Shown piece by piece: positions 1 through 9,884 of a DNA stretch of 64,000 nucleotides. Position 1 is the first letter of the stretch. Every line of letters begins with the position of its first letter. The position numbers and the translations under genes are program-made. Below the pieces are notes generated by a model. The model had not been told where the DNA came from. It saw nothing but the letters and a program-made list of their open reading frames with translations, and did no database searches. Source of the stretch: Diphasiastrum complanatum (Eukaryota; Streptophyta; Lycopodiopsida; Lycopodiales; Lycopodiaceae); contig CM055097.1 in the NCBI GenBank assembly GCA_029204225.1, forward strand, positions 65,293,040-65,357,039, in the 5' to 3' direction.

Positions 1-1
1 G

Positions 2-220
2 CCATCTGATTATCTACTTTGGAAGGATCGTAGGGACATTGGAGGAAAGGTTGGAGGGATCTTTGGAGGCATTGCCAAATATCAACCCAAAAGGTTGGAG
101 GGCATTCCTTATTGTAAAAGTCGCATAGTTGAGAATGATTATGGTAAGCTGGTCATCACTCGCATGAGAGAGCTCATGTCTATCGTCTTTGTCTGGGACA
201 TATTTAAGGAGCACTTGTAG
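2..220 (+). other. Unrecognised open frame at the left edge
   Basis: An open frame of about 72 codons enters from the window edge and ends at TAG 218-220. It is rich in Gly and basic residues near its start and contains DYLLWKDRRDIGG and RMRELMSIVFVWDIF. No family was recognised. The same frame can be followed with stops to about 430, so it may be the end of a decayed gene or an exon of a gene lying mostly to the left. From 430 to 870 I see no further coding evidence. Confidence 0.25.
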
Positions 221-878
221 GATGATAATCGTGAGAATTATGTTGGCAACAAGTTGTGTAGAGAGGTTTTAGTCTCCTCCCCTAATATGGAATTTAAACG
301 GAAATGACTGTTGCGCCACATGGGAGCTATGGTGAGCCATCACAAATCAGAGATCCGAGATAAATTGAGAGTTGGCAGATCTAGGCCTTCCCATGTGGAT
401 AAAGTAGACTAGAAGTAGGCCTTCCCATGTGGAGAAGGTAGACTAGAAGTATGCGAAGAAATTTTTTCAAGAGAATTCAAATCGATTCAAGCAACAACAA
501 GAGACAACAAAAGTTTGGCTAGAGGCTACAGGGCCTTCTCATTTGGGTAGTGGCGATGAGGACATTTTCATGCCCATTTTGTAAGTCTCATATCCATAAG
601 TTGAATTCGACTTTCCAGTTTATTTTTGGATTTTTTTTGCACACCCTAGATTATCTGCTTATTTACTACGATTACAAATTTGAATGTTTATGTAGAAATC
701 CACCATAAATTGGTCTCCCACCAGGGCTGATACATGTATGCATATACCCAGTATGCAGGAATTATTCAAGTGAATGAAGCATGTCTGTATTTATAGCCTA
801 CGGAGCACACAAACACACCTCTAGGAATTCTTGGTGCGTCGCTCCATTTACAAATTTTAGTTAACAAATGCTTGTTTT

Positions 879-1826
879 TTGTGCGGGCCAAATCTTGTGG
901 GAAGATACTCTTATAGTCTCAAAAAAGTTGTTTATGAAAATCATTGTAAATACTTGCATGAAGGCCATCCATCAGAGACACTCATAAAAGAGGCTTTGGA
1001 GGAAGAGTTGAGAGTGAGGTGCCTCCAAAGAGGATGTAAGATTGGCGAAAACTATGGGAGGAATCTTAAGCGAAGCCAATCGATGGTATGAAAAGATTAT
1101 CTATATTTCATCGTTTGGAATATTGAAACAGTCTTTTAATTAATCACCTACATATTTAAAAATGTGGGTGAATCTATATGGAAATACTTGACTGGTGAAA
1201 AAAACATCATTAGGGAATATTAGAACTCAACTTTTTTTGTTGATTTCTTTTCCAAATGCAATGTTTGGAGAACAAAAACAATGTTTATTTGTAAGGACTT
1301 GAGTGCTGAAATAATCGGCGAGTTGTTGGATGATGGTTGGGATACAAAACAAAATCAGCAAGTTGAGTGCAGAGTATGTTACTCATTAATGACATTTAGA
1401 TATCATATCGAAAAACAAATGCTCACTTTGCTGCTGTATTATAGAAGATGAATTAAATGCAAAAATATTTGGAAGCCACTTGATCAAGATTTTGGTATAA
1501 ACCCTCAAGAGCAACTTCAGATAACAGTGAAAAGAGATGACAACATTCTTGCAATGGTTGAGGTCGAGGAAGATTGGTGTCTCAATTACATTCGATCAGA
1601 ACTAGACATGTTGCAATTCGATCTACCTCAGTATGATCAATTTCGATTGAATGGTGTAAAGGTACGTTATGCCATATAAAAATATTCTTTTTTTCTATTT
1701 ATAAGTAAATCAGTCTCAAAAAATATATTAACTAAAACAATTTCTCTTGTGCAGGTAAGAGTAAGGCACGAAGAGCATATAAAATACAAAGATATTGGAA
1801 CATCCATCGAAATTGAAGATCCATAG
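879..1826 (+). pseudogene. Unrecognised spliced coding remnant
   Basis: Three coding stretches follow one another on the plus strand. 879-1091 contains YENHCKYLHEGHPSETLI. 1279-1452 contains a Cys-pair/His segment, VECRVCYSLMTFRYHIEKQ. 1491-1661 is acidic (MVEVEEDWCLNYIRSELDML). The last stretch ends in AAG followed by a GT donor at 1662. A pyrimidine-rich acceptor ending in CAG at 1754 leads into a 24-codon exon, 1755-1826, that stays in frame (VRVRHEEHIKYKDIG) and ends at TAG. This phase-consistent intron supports a genuine gene end. Stops between the earlier stretches mean either more introns or decay. The family is unknown, and a transposon protein is possible. Confidence 0.4.
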
Positions 1827-2289
1827 ATTATGAACTATGGAATTTTGTATTATGTAATACAATTTTTTGTATACATCGTTTTCGAAGATATATGAACCAC
1901 TTTTTCTATGAGGCTCTTTCATTTCTATGATCTCCATTTCCATGGTGCAAAACACAATGTAATTGCAATTGGATAATATGAGTTTTTGATAACAAGATTC
2001 ATTGTCTCCTGCAGGAAATGCATTATCTCCATTGGGAACATCTTCAGTCACTTGAACTCCAGTAACCACTACAATCAGATATCGAATCGATGCTTGCCCT
2101 TGTTGAAGTCTCGTATATATCGGTTGTATTTTTGGTCTTCATTGCCTTGGTCTGTATTGTCCTTGTCTTGGCATATTTGGATATGTTTAGATGATCTGAT
2201 CAAAGCTTTGCTGCAACAAATCTAAGTGAACTTATGTCGCATGTTTGGATTGGTTGTGACAAAGGTTTGATCAGATCATCTTTCTGAAC

Positions 2290-3400
2290 TTATCCAAAAA
2301 AACCATGGTAAAGGCAAGGCAGACCAAGGCTATGAAAAACAAACTTAAATTTGCATGCTTTTTGAAATTTTTTATAATTCATCGATCTTGTATTATGAGA
2401 AATTTGGATTAGTGGAGGAGTGAATATGGTGGTAGTGGTTATAAGGGTGATGGATGGGGACGTGAAAATTGAAGTGGAGATGGCAATTGTATCTGACAAT
2501 GCTTGACCTCCCCCAAGTTGAGCTTCCTTCTCCTCGTTCGTGTCTACATCCTCCGCCTCTAGACCTTTGTCATCAAAATAACCCGACGTGTCCGTGATGA
2601 CATGGACTTGCTTAGTTTTCTCTTGTTCTTCTTTGTTCATTGGCGGCTTGTTGGATTGATCTTCTGTATTGCAAGCTGCTCTTTTGGGTTTGTCATCTAC
2701 TCCAGTTGTGTCGCTTGTTGTTGTATTGAATCTTCATGTGTAGAGGCAGTATCAAGCTGTGATGGTGTTACAGTTGTATACAAAGGAATGATTTGAGAGG
2801 CTACGCCCGGTTAATCATCCATGGTGGTTATTTTGGCACCTTCATTATGAGTTGGTGATGAATCTTTTCGTGATTGCATATCCATGGAGGAGCTCATTTC
2901 TTGTGAATGCTTACACCCAAAGGCTTGTCGTGGATATTTCATAAGTGGCTTCTTCATTCTGGGTTTGCGTATGAGTTGCTCCTATTCTGATCTATCTTGG
3001 TCAAAAACTGGTGTGCCTCATGGGACCAAGTATTCATGTCAGATATATCAATTAGTCCCATGTTGATTTCAACTTTGTCAGGATGTTTCTCATCGAAACT
3101 GGAATTAAAGAAGTGTTGGTAGACATATTTTGGACTCGGGTAGTGTACCACAAGAGAAGGATTTAGCTGAGAGCTCTGATGAAGACTCGGCTCGGTTGAG
3201 ATGATTGTCAAGGACAGACTCGGTTTGGCTCAACTGATTGTCAATGGCAGACTCAGCTCGACTAAGATGATTATCAGTGGCAGACTTGGCTCGGCTCGGC
3301 TGATTGTCAAGGGCAAATTCGGCTGAAAATTCTTCAAGTATTTTCTAAGTGTCTGCTCGTCCAAATGGAAAAGTGAAAACTCTAGTAGTACTCGGTTGAT
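2290..3400 (-). pseudogene. Degenerate gene with an 11-residue repeat
   Basis: On the minus strand a hydrophilic coding region can be followed through several frame changes. Around 3345-3184 it reads as an 11-residue repeat of the form (A/V)xDNxLSxAES, about four copies. A later part (3211-2954) contains MGLIDISDMNTWSHEAHQFL. The final part (2640-2290) starts MNKEEQEKTKQVHVI and is acidic, then Ser/Thr-rich. Frameshifts and an in-frame stop (MDD*PG) lie between the parts. The exact 33-bp period is a multiple of three, which is the best evidence for past coding. No domain was recognised. Confidence 0.35.
3184..3315. repeat. 33-bp tandem repeat, four units
   Basis: Four consecutive 33-nt units begin GACTCGG or a close variant and run TGATTGTCAAnGGCA at the end: 3184-3216, 3217-3249, 3250-3282 and 3283-3315, followed by a short partial unit. 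Read on the minus strand each unit encodes 11 residues with a conserved DN(H/Q)LS core, so it is an internal repeat of the degenerate gene described there. Confidence 0.85.
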
Positions 3401-3524
3401 CGGTAGGAGTATGGTTCGATTGGTAGGGTTCGAGCACAGTCAGCAGGTGTAACGGTCGGTTAACGGATTGTTGAAGAAAAACAGTCTCTCTGATGTTTTG
3501 TGATCGAATGATGATCTATTCTGC

Positions 3525-3851
3525 TCAATGGCGTACTAAGACCTTGCATACAACCGAAATGGATGAGCAAGGCGTGTTTTTGCCAGTACTATCCCTCAGC
3601 TTTGTGCAAATAGGAAGATTTTTGGGTTTGGCAAGCTTTGACAGTTTAAGGTTTGTGGAAGTAAGAAATGATGGTGCTTCTGATATGGAATGGATCTCTG
3701 GTGCTGGTGTAGCAATAAGTGGTAGGGTGGTTGGAAGTGATGGGGTGTAGCAATAAGTGGTAGGGTGGTTGGAATTGATGGGTTTGAGCATGAGATCGCC
3801 AAGAATGAGTTGCAATGGAGTATGATCACCAGAAAAGTTCGCCAGAAACAT
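3525..3851 (-). other. Hypothetical Pro/Thr-rich open frame
   Basis: A 108-codon minus-strand frame contains LQLILGDLMLKPINSNHPTT, then a Thr/Pro-rich stretch encoded by a 38-bp duplication, then EIHSISEAPSFLTSTNLKLS. It could be the start of a protein coded leftwards, but no homology was recognised and the opposite strand is also open. Treat it as weak. Confidence 0.2.
3707..3782. repeat. 38-bp direct tandem duplication
   Basis: Unit 3707-3744 and unit 3745-3782 are identical except for one base (GGAAGTGATGGG versus GGAATTGATGGG). The length of 38 is not a multiple of three, so the duplication shifts any reading frame that crosses it. Confidence 0.9.
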
Positions 3852-4319
3852 GAAAATAAGTGCGCGCGTTGCTGAGGTAGGAATGGCTTCGACCGGAGGT
3901 GTTATATAGAGTTTTCTAACCAGAGTCCTAAAATTAGGTTGGTGCCGTCAGTTGAAACCTGCTGTAAAAATCATCACTTGATGTGACACACATTGGCTTC
4001 AAGGTATACTAGAAGCTCTCAAATGGAGATGTGGTCACAATCACAAGAATCACCTATTGTCTAAAACTAAAGCCTAAAACTAAAGCCTCATAATGTCGAG
4101 AAGAGTATAGACCCAAAAAGTACTAAAATTTTAGCCTTTGAAGTCATACCATGTGATGTTGACCCGGAACACTCTTGTTGATTGAAAGCAGAAAAAAATA
4201 AGTCCAAAGACAATGAAGGAAAATAATGAGAAAAATAAACCGAAAAAAAAAAAAATTTCAAAAAATGAATTATTTACTTAAAATGAAAAGTGTTTGATTC
4301 AAATAGGGTCAACAAAAAA

Positions 4320-5400
4320 CAACTCTTCGTAGTACCGCCGTAGACGACCGCCATTTATGACAGTGTTTAAGAGTTCTATCGAGTGTCTCTAATTGCAGTG
4401 CTCCATTAGGAAATTTTTTATTAATTACGTAAGGGCCTTCACTTTTGAACTTTAGTTTTCCGGGTGTTTCTTGGAGGTATAAAGAAGCACCTTATCACCT
4501 TTATGTAAATCTTTGTTTCACAGGTGTCTATCATGCCAGGCCTTTTGTCGTGGTTTGTTAACTAGTTGTGCATGATAAGAGATAATTCTAGTTGCACACA
4601 ATTGAGCTAACGTGAACAGCTTGAAATTGAACTTCTTGTGTAATGAAAACTTTCTCACACAAATCAGAAGAGAAGGTTTTCATGAATCGCAAAGAAGGTA
4701 CTAAAAATTCAACATGCATCATTGCCTCTTGGCCATATACTAGATGGAAGGGTGTTACCCATCTAGTGACCTTCTTTGGAGTGGTTTGGTACACCTAGAT
4801 AGCTGATAACAACTTGGTTTCCCAATCTGATCTGCTCATCTCGACTATCTTTGCAGATTGTTTTGTTAAGTACACCGAGGGTAGTATGAAGTAATTTTTC
4901 GATGCACAACAAGGTAATGGCATAAGAGGTTGTCAACCACTTCATTTAAGAAGTGCGATCCCCTATCACTAACAATCTCAATAGGACATCCAAAATGAGT
5001 AATGATATTATTATAAAGAAATCGTGCTACCGTTTTAGCAGTGACGTCCTTGGTTGCTCTAGCCTCAACCCATTTTGTGGCATAATCAGTTGTGATAAGA
5101 ATGTAACGGGCTTGAGTGTTTTGAGCGGTTGGGCCGATGGGTCCAACAAAGTCTATACCCCATTTATGGAAAAGTTCACCCTCTATAATTGGAGTAAGCG
5201 GTGTGAAATTAGCTTTAGTTGTCTTTTTCACCCTTTGGCAAACATCACAAGTTTTTATGATAGCATGCATATCTTTACATAGTGAGGGCCACCACAACCC
5301 CGCATAGAGTATGATTTTGGCAGTTGCTTCAGTAGAGAAGTGACCTCCACCGATACTGTCATGCCCATGACTAGTCTCGGGTAGCATGTCCATGCTAGGG
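4320..5400 (-). pseudogene. Ty3/gypsy integrase remnant
   Basis: The minus-strand frame 5393-4866 encodes a gypsy-type integrase. It has the HHCC zinc region (GHFSTEATAKIILYAGLWWP then KTCDVCQRVKK) and the first catalytic Asp in KWGIDFVGP. A second Asp is in SDRGSHF. It continues in other frames (4945-4588, with PFHLVYGQEAMM) to a degraded C-terminal part near 4320. The protein is cut at its N-terminal side at about 5400, so reverse transcriptase and RNase H are missing. Frameshifts and stops make it non-functional. The family inserts the cDNA of LTR retrotransposons into the genome. Confidence 0.85.
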
Positions 5401-5419
5401 ATCAGTAGACCAACAACCC

Positions 5420-6121
5420 GAAAGTTAATTGTGACTATAAGGGAATTGGGGCAAGTTAGGTGTATAAGGTCATAATTAATGGTTGTAGGCCTAAACTCAT
5501 GATAATGGATTTATATGGGTCTATCAGTGAGTCATTGAGAAATTGGATGACGTGGCCCAGATAGGCTGCAGAGGTGTCTAGTGAGGTGTCATAGTTCCTC
5601 TCTGAGATTGACCCATACCTTGGGGGCTAGATCCGTTCGATCTAGGATTGGTTGGGTTGGTTTGTTCACCATCCGTTTTCCTTGTGTTGCTTGTTATTGG
5701 CATGTTTAGAATAGGATCCTTGGTTTAGGACTTTATAAATACCTTCATGTGCCTGAAATATAATACGTCTGATCTCAGACTCATAAGTGCATCAGCGAAT
5801 GATTCCGCCAGCACTCCTTTTGTACAATTGTCTTGCAATGAGTTTTGTGTAGGAAGCTGACTGATCTAGGGTTGTCAACTACCCTTTCATCTTGTGATCT
5901 ATGATTCACAGGTCCTGGTCTTGGATTATGTGCCACTAAGGCTTCTCTGCAAACCCAACACCTATCTTCCTGGTGCCCAGTCTTCTTTACAAAAAGCACA
6001 AACTGTGTTGAGACAGTTTCTATTCAAGTGGTTACTATGCCTGGTGGTTGGTCAAATGGTTTTCTCTGGTCTAACAAATTTTGTTGTCGCTTTAGAAAGT
6101 TCACGTCTGAAACTAGCATTG
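5420..6121. other. LTR-like or spacer sequence beside TE1
   Basis: No gene was recognised. The stretch has an LTR-like look: a TATA-type TTTATAAATA at about 5732-5742 is followed by a possible leader. Neither TG/CA ends nor a second copy are visible, so the LTR reading is only a suggestion. It runs up to the left inverted repeat of TE1. Confidence 0.2.
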
Positions 6122-6160
6122 ATCATTAGGGCCCTTTTTGGACTCAAAAAGGGCCTCTTC
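6122..6160. repeat. TE1 left terminal inverted repeat
   Basis: 39 bp, an exact reverse complement of 12865-12903. The repeat is itself nearly palindromic: GGCCCTTTTT and AAAAAGGGCC flank a six-base loop, so each end alone can form a hairpin. Confidence 0.9.
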
Positions 6161-6494
6161 CTTGCCTAAACAAGTTTTCTAATCACAATTAATTTAGTGC
6201 TAATCAATCCTACGTGGCACCTTTACCTTGGGTTACCATACAAGGTGAGCAAGAGTTAAGGCCTAAATGTAGGTCTCATTTTCATAGACTATTGTAGGTT
6301 ATTTGCATAGACTATAATAGGCAACTAATAGGTAAGTTACAAATTACAACTAGAGTAGGGTTAGTATAGGATGACCTTTCATTGTCCTAACTACAATAGG
6401 ACCCTAGGGATGGAAACTAGTATATGCCTAATAAAGCTTATATCATGGTTAGTTCACATTGAACTTTGACACCATTTGATTAAGGTATATTGTA

Positions 6495-8366
6495 ATGTTC
6501 TACATAGATTCTTTTGGGAAATTCGACATCTTCAAGATGACAACCAAGTATCACTTACATGTGAAGTTAGAGAAGGATTATGCGACCACCAAAGCTGCAT
6601 GGGGTGTTAACTTAAATCCGTATGACATGCATTGTTGGAGATTAGAAGGCAAAAAACATATTGACCTATGGGTAAGAGGTGATTTATACCCTCATAATCC
6701 ATTGGTAGATGCTCCTCCTAAATTTTCTGATGTACATAGTTTGTTAAGGTTCGTTGGGGATGGTCGGAATGGACTGCTTGGCTATTGTCAAGCAATGGAT
6801 TCTCGAAGAATCCAAGCTGAGACATTGGCAAATATGAGAAACATTCATATCTTGAGTATGAATGACAATTTAAAGTCATTGCATGAAATAAATATGAAAT
6901 TGGACCAGGAGATAAATGGTTTGAAAATAGAGCTTGCCAGTTCTATTGTAAAAATTGAAGAATTGCAATCTTCAATCAGTATATTTCAGAGAACAATATA
7001 TGGCTTACAACGAAAGCGTAGAGTCTCGATGGATCAGCAAGTAGAAAATGAAAACACTAAGAGACACAAACTAGAAGCTTTGGCACCAGGTGGTGGTGCC
7101 AGTAAAAGACGTATGAGGGACACAAAAGAGTTCTTGAAGAAGACGGTTGGAAAAGATTTTATTGTCGAAAAATATATGAAACATTTTTTTAAGGGTAAAG
7201 ATTTGATTAAGATTGTGGAAGATGAAACAAGTGATTCAATTCGCTTGAGAATTGCAAAAAAGCTAGTCGACAAGTTCAAGCCAAATCCAAATGTTAAAGA
7301 GATGGTGTACGCATGTGACCAAGGAGGTGTAAGTCGCAAGGGGTACAGGGCTTTGAAGAAGTATATGAAACGCTCTGACAAAAATGGGTTAAAACGCCAC
7401 CAAATAATACCTACTTATAAACTTGTTGAATCCGCCAAACGAGAATGCAATTTGATTTTGCTCTCTGATTCAGGAGAGTTTCAACATATTGAGAATTCTT
7501 TTACAGTAACCAATAAGAAGAAAGGACCTCCGACATGTTTTAATTATCATCAAGGCAATAATATATTCTTAGATCTGGAAAAGGTCCAAGCGATGATGAT
7601 CCGACATTACGAAGTTAGAACAAATGGTAAGAACATTTATTGTGGATTTCGGTTTTCAATTGTATGCTTTTCTTCAACTAATATGTTTTTGTAATGAAAT
7701 TTCTGTTTTACAGATTGCGGAGGTAAAGTTATATTTGTTATTAAGTTGGACGAAGCAGAAATCGTAAAAGGGCATAAACTTGAACCTGTCATAATCACCT
7801 TGATGAATCGTGAATTGCAACAGTTTGGCGGAAGTTATTGTAAAGAATTTAGCGTGCAATCCGAAAATCACATATGGTGGATAGCTGCATTTGAAGTTCC
7901 TAAGGAGTCTCACAACGTATTGGAGTGGCTATTTGAAAAACGTAGTATATCTAAGATAATACATGCACAAAATGAAGGCAAATTGCTCAATGTTGAAGGA
8001 GAAAGCTTTGCTGAAGAATGGCACCTAGCTGCTGATCTGAAGACTTTGAAATGCATGTACGGTTGTGGTCTCGTTGCAAATGCAAATTTTTTTTGTATAT
8101 ATTGTATGTTTGAATCTGGGCAGAACAAAAGTATTTTGAATTGCAACCAATATCTTGCACCAAATAGGCACAATCTAGACAAAGCTTGGAGTCCTGTGTT
8201 GAACATTCCTCTCAAAAGAGTCCATTTTTGCACAATGCATGGTGGATTACGAATACTGGACAAATTATTATTTTTGCATTGTTGTTACGCATGGAACATG
8301 CAGCCCAAATCAAGAGCAGATGTTAGCGTTAGAAATCTAGAGATAATTTTATCCGATATGGGATAA
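6495..8366 (+). CDS. Candidate RNase-H-fold transposase of TE1 (two exons)
   Basis: Exon 1 is 6495-7626, intron 7627-7713 (GT...TTTTACAG, 87 nt), exon 2 7714-8366. The join keeps the frame and gives 594 residues. The N-terminal third has aromatic-rich segments (FDIFKMTTKYHLHV). Residues about 120-180 look like a coiled coil, followed by a basic KRHK/KRR stretch and a helical region. Exon 2 carries IKLDEAEIVKGHKLEPV, AADLKTLKCMYGCGL and a CIYC pair, then FCTMHGGLRILDKLL. This Asp...(A/G)DLK...CxxC order resembles RNase-H-like proteins of uncharacterised eukaryotic transposons; I infer a transposase role mainly from this and from its position just inside the left TIR. Met at 6537 is an alternative start. 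No stop interrupts it. Confidence 0.6.
7627..7713 (+). other. Spliceosomal intron in the transposase candidate
   Basis: Donor GGTAAGA at 7626-7632 and acceptor TTTTACAG ending at 7713 give an 87-nt AT-rich intron. Removal joins the long upstream frame to the downstream frame without a stop (phase 1). Confidence 0.7.
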
Positions 8367-8538
8367 TTTGTTGTCACTTCTTGCTTTGTTGAAATTTCTT
8401 TCCTCGTAATTTAGCTTGTCTTGTTCAATTAGACTACTAATTTGCTGGTCAATTAGTGTTCTTAGTTGCATAACAATGTCGTCCTCTAAAATAGAGTTGG
8501 CCAATTTGCTAGCCCCCACATAGTTTTTAGATCAGTTA

Positions 8539-8862
8539 GATCGTATTTATTGTATGTTTACCGGTAGAATAGACACACTTGCCACTCTACGGGCTAATAC
8601 GGATGCATTCACGTATGTGAGTGAGTATATAGATGAAACTTTGAAGCCTTATGCCATACAAATTTCTGGATCAACTATCATGTGGATTCCATGTAACTTG
8701 CTTAGTTATATATGGAAAGGAGATAGACCCTTTATCGCTCGTCTCAACAGATTTATTAGTCACTTGGGTAACGATCATTAGTTGGAGCTGACCAAGGATC
8801 AGCTGAAAACTTTTGATCTTGAAAGTGTAGGAAAGAAGTTTCTATCCAGTGAGATTACTGTT
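8539..8862 (+). other. Possible further exon of the transposase gene
   Basis: An open stretch encodes MFTGRIDTLATLRANTDAF and continues to HLGNDH before a TAG at 8779-8781. The same frame then stays open (LELTKDQLKTFDLESVG) to about 8862. It lies about 190 bp after the stop of the transposase candidate and could be an additional exon or the end of a decayed longer protein. No domain was recognised. Confidence 0.3.
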
Positions 8863-8936
8863 ATTTTTTTTTGCTTAATGAGTTTCTAGTGACTGTGGCC
8901 AGCAAGAAACACAATCCTAGTGAGCAGGTGAACGAG

Positions 8937-9323
8937 ATGAACGACCCAGGTGAAGAGGAAGATTTATCTACGGAGCACGAAGCAGTCTTGGCCGCGCAAG
9001 AGACAACAGGTGCATCCACATCAGTGGAGCCAGAAGATATAGATGAGTCCGATGATGTCGTGCTTCGAATCCATGGCCTTGCTCCAATCATCATTGATGG
9101 GCAGGAGTATGTGTTCATGCATGACTTGCAACATATTCTCGGCTTGCGAGAAGATGAGATGCTGGCAGCATTGGTAAATTTACAGAATGGCAGTTTCACT
9201 TTTGACCACACCCAACCCAACGACACGTATGAGAAGCTGATCGGGCATGACACGGACACTACCGAGCAAGCACTGGCAAGAGTGCTTTGCCAATTGAAAA
9301 TGCTTCAACCACCACCAGTTTAA
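8937..9323 (+). CDS. Acidic accessory protein of TE1
   Basis: From the ATG at 8937 the frame encodes 128 residues; it is also open upstream to 8871. The N-terminal part is strongly acidic (MNDPGEEEDLSTEHEAV). The middle, VLRIHGLAPIIIDGQEYVF, leads into DLQHILGLREDEMLAALV, likely a small beta-alpha domain. It ends LCQLKMLQPPPV. A similar pattern, a Tyr-Ile strand followed by REDDVLCLL, occurs in the protein at 57442-57870 near the other histone-like gene. That similarity is short and judged by eye. The function is unknown; proximity to a histone-like gene makes a histone-binding or chaperone-like role a guess only, given the acidity. Confidence 0.45.
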   Translation: MNDPGEEEDLSTEHEAVLAAQETTGASTSVEPEDIDESDDVVLRIHGLAPIIIDGQEYVFMHDLQHILGLREDEMLAALVNLQNGSFTFDHTQPNDTYEKLIGHDTDTTEQALARVLCQLKMLQPPPV

Positions 9324-9845
9324 ACGAGGCCATTCGAGGTACTCGGAGGGAAAACTGCTGAAGTACAAAGACAAAGGAATTGACCTTGCGCAAACCAAAG
9401 ACATTGATGAAGGGACCGAGGCAAGTCTGACCCAACAATTCAACTTGCGTGTGTTTGTTATGTTTGTTTGTCTTCATTATACTCATTTTGCAATAATTTG
9501 AACCAAATGCAGGACGCAGTGGAGTTTGATGCATTTGCAATGCGAAGGGGTGGCGCTCGGGAGAAAGTTGAAGCATGAACTTTGGACAGGTCTATGGCCC
9601 ACTACATTGGAAACTTGACCAACAACTTTATTTTCTGCTTCAGCAACAAGTACAGTCCAGATGGACCGACAGAGCTTCTTAAATGCAAAGCACTCTCCAA
9701 GCACATTGGTGAGGTGGACTTGTCACCGTCAGCGCCAAAGGCTTACTGTGTCCTCCGAAAAGCCGTTTTGAATGATTTATGCCCTGGATTCGAGACCTGG
9801 CTCATTCTCTCGAGTTTGAGGATGAGAGAGATGCTCCTAAATTAG
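9324..9845 (+). pseudogene. Further plus-strand coding remnants in TE1
   Basis: After the acidic protein, plus-strand frames remain partly open. 9346-9420 reads KYKDKGIDLAQTKDIDEGTE. 9511-9575 reads DAVEFDAFAMRRGGAREK after an acceptor-like AAATGCAG. 9582-9845 starts MDRSMAHYIGNLTNNFIF and contains LSKHIGEVDLSPSAPKAYC. They may be exons of one gene continuing from the acidic protein, with stops between them. The opposite strand carries the H3-like gene further right, so the two would be convergent. No family was recognised. Confidence 0.3.
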
Positions 9846-9884
9846 CATTAGAAATGTTAAAACCAGTACTGTCATCAGAGAAAA

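Noticed and set aside
5733-5742. Host gene promoter (TTTATAAATA)
   Set aside because: No convincing coding frame follows, and the context is LTR-like.
7034-7381. Minus-strand frame inside the transposase candidate
   Set aside because: It is a shadow of the coding strand, and the sense frame carries the spliced, motif-bearing protein.
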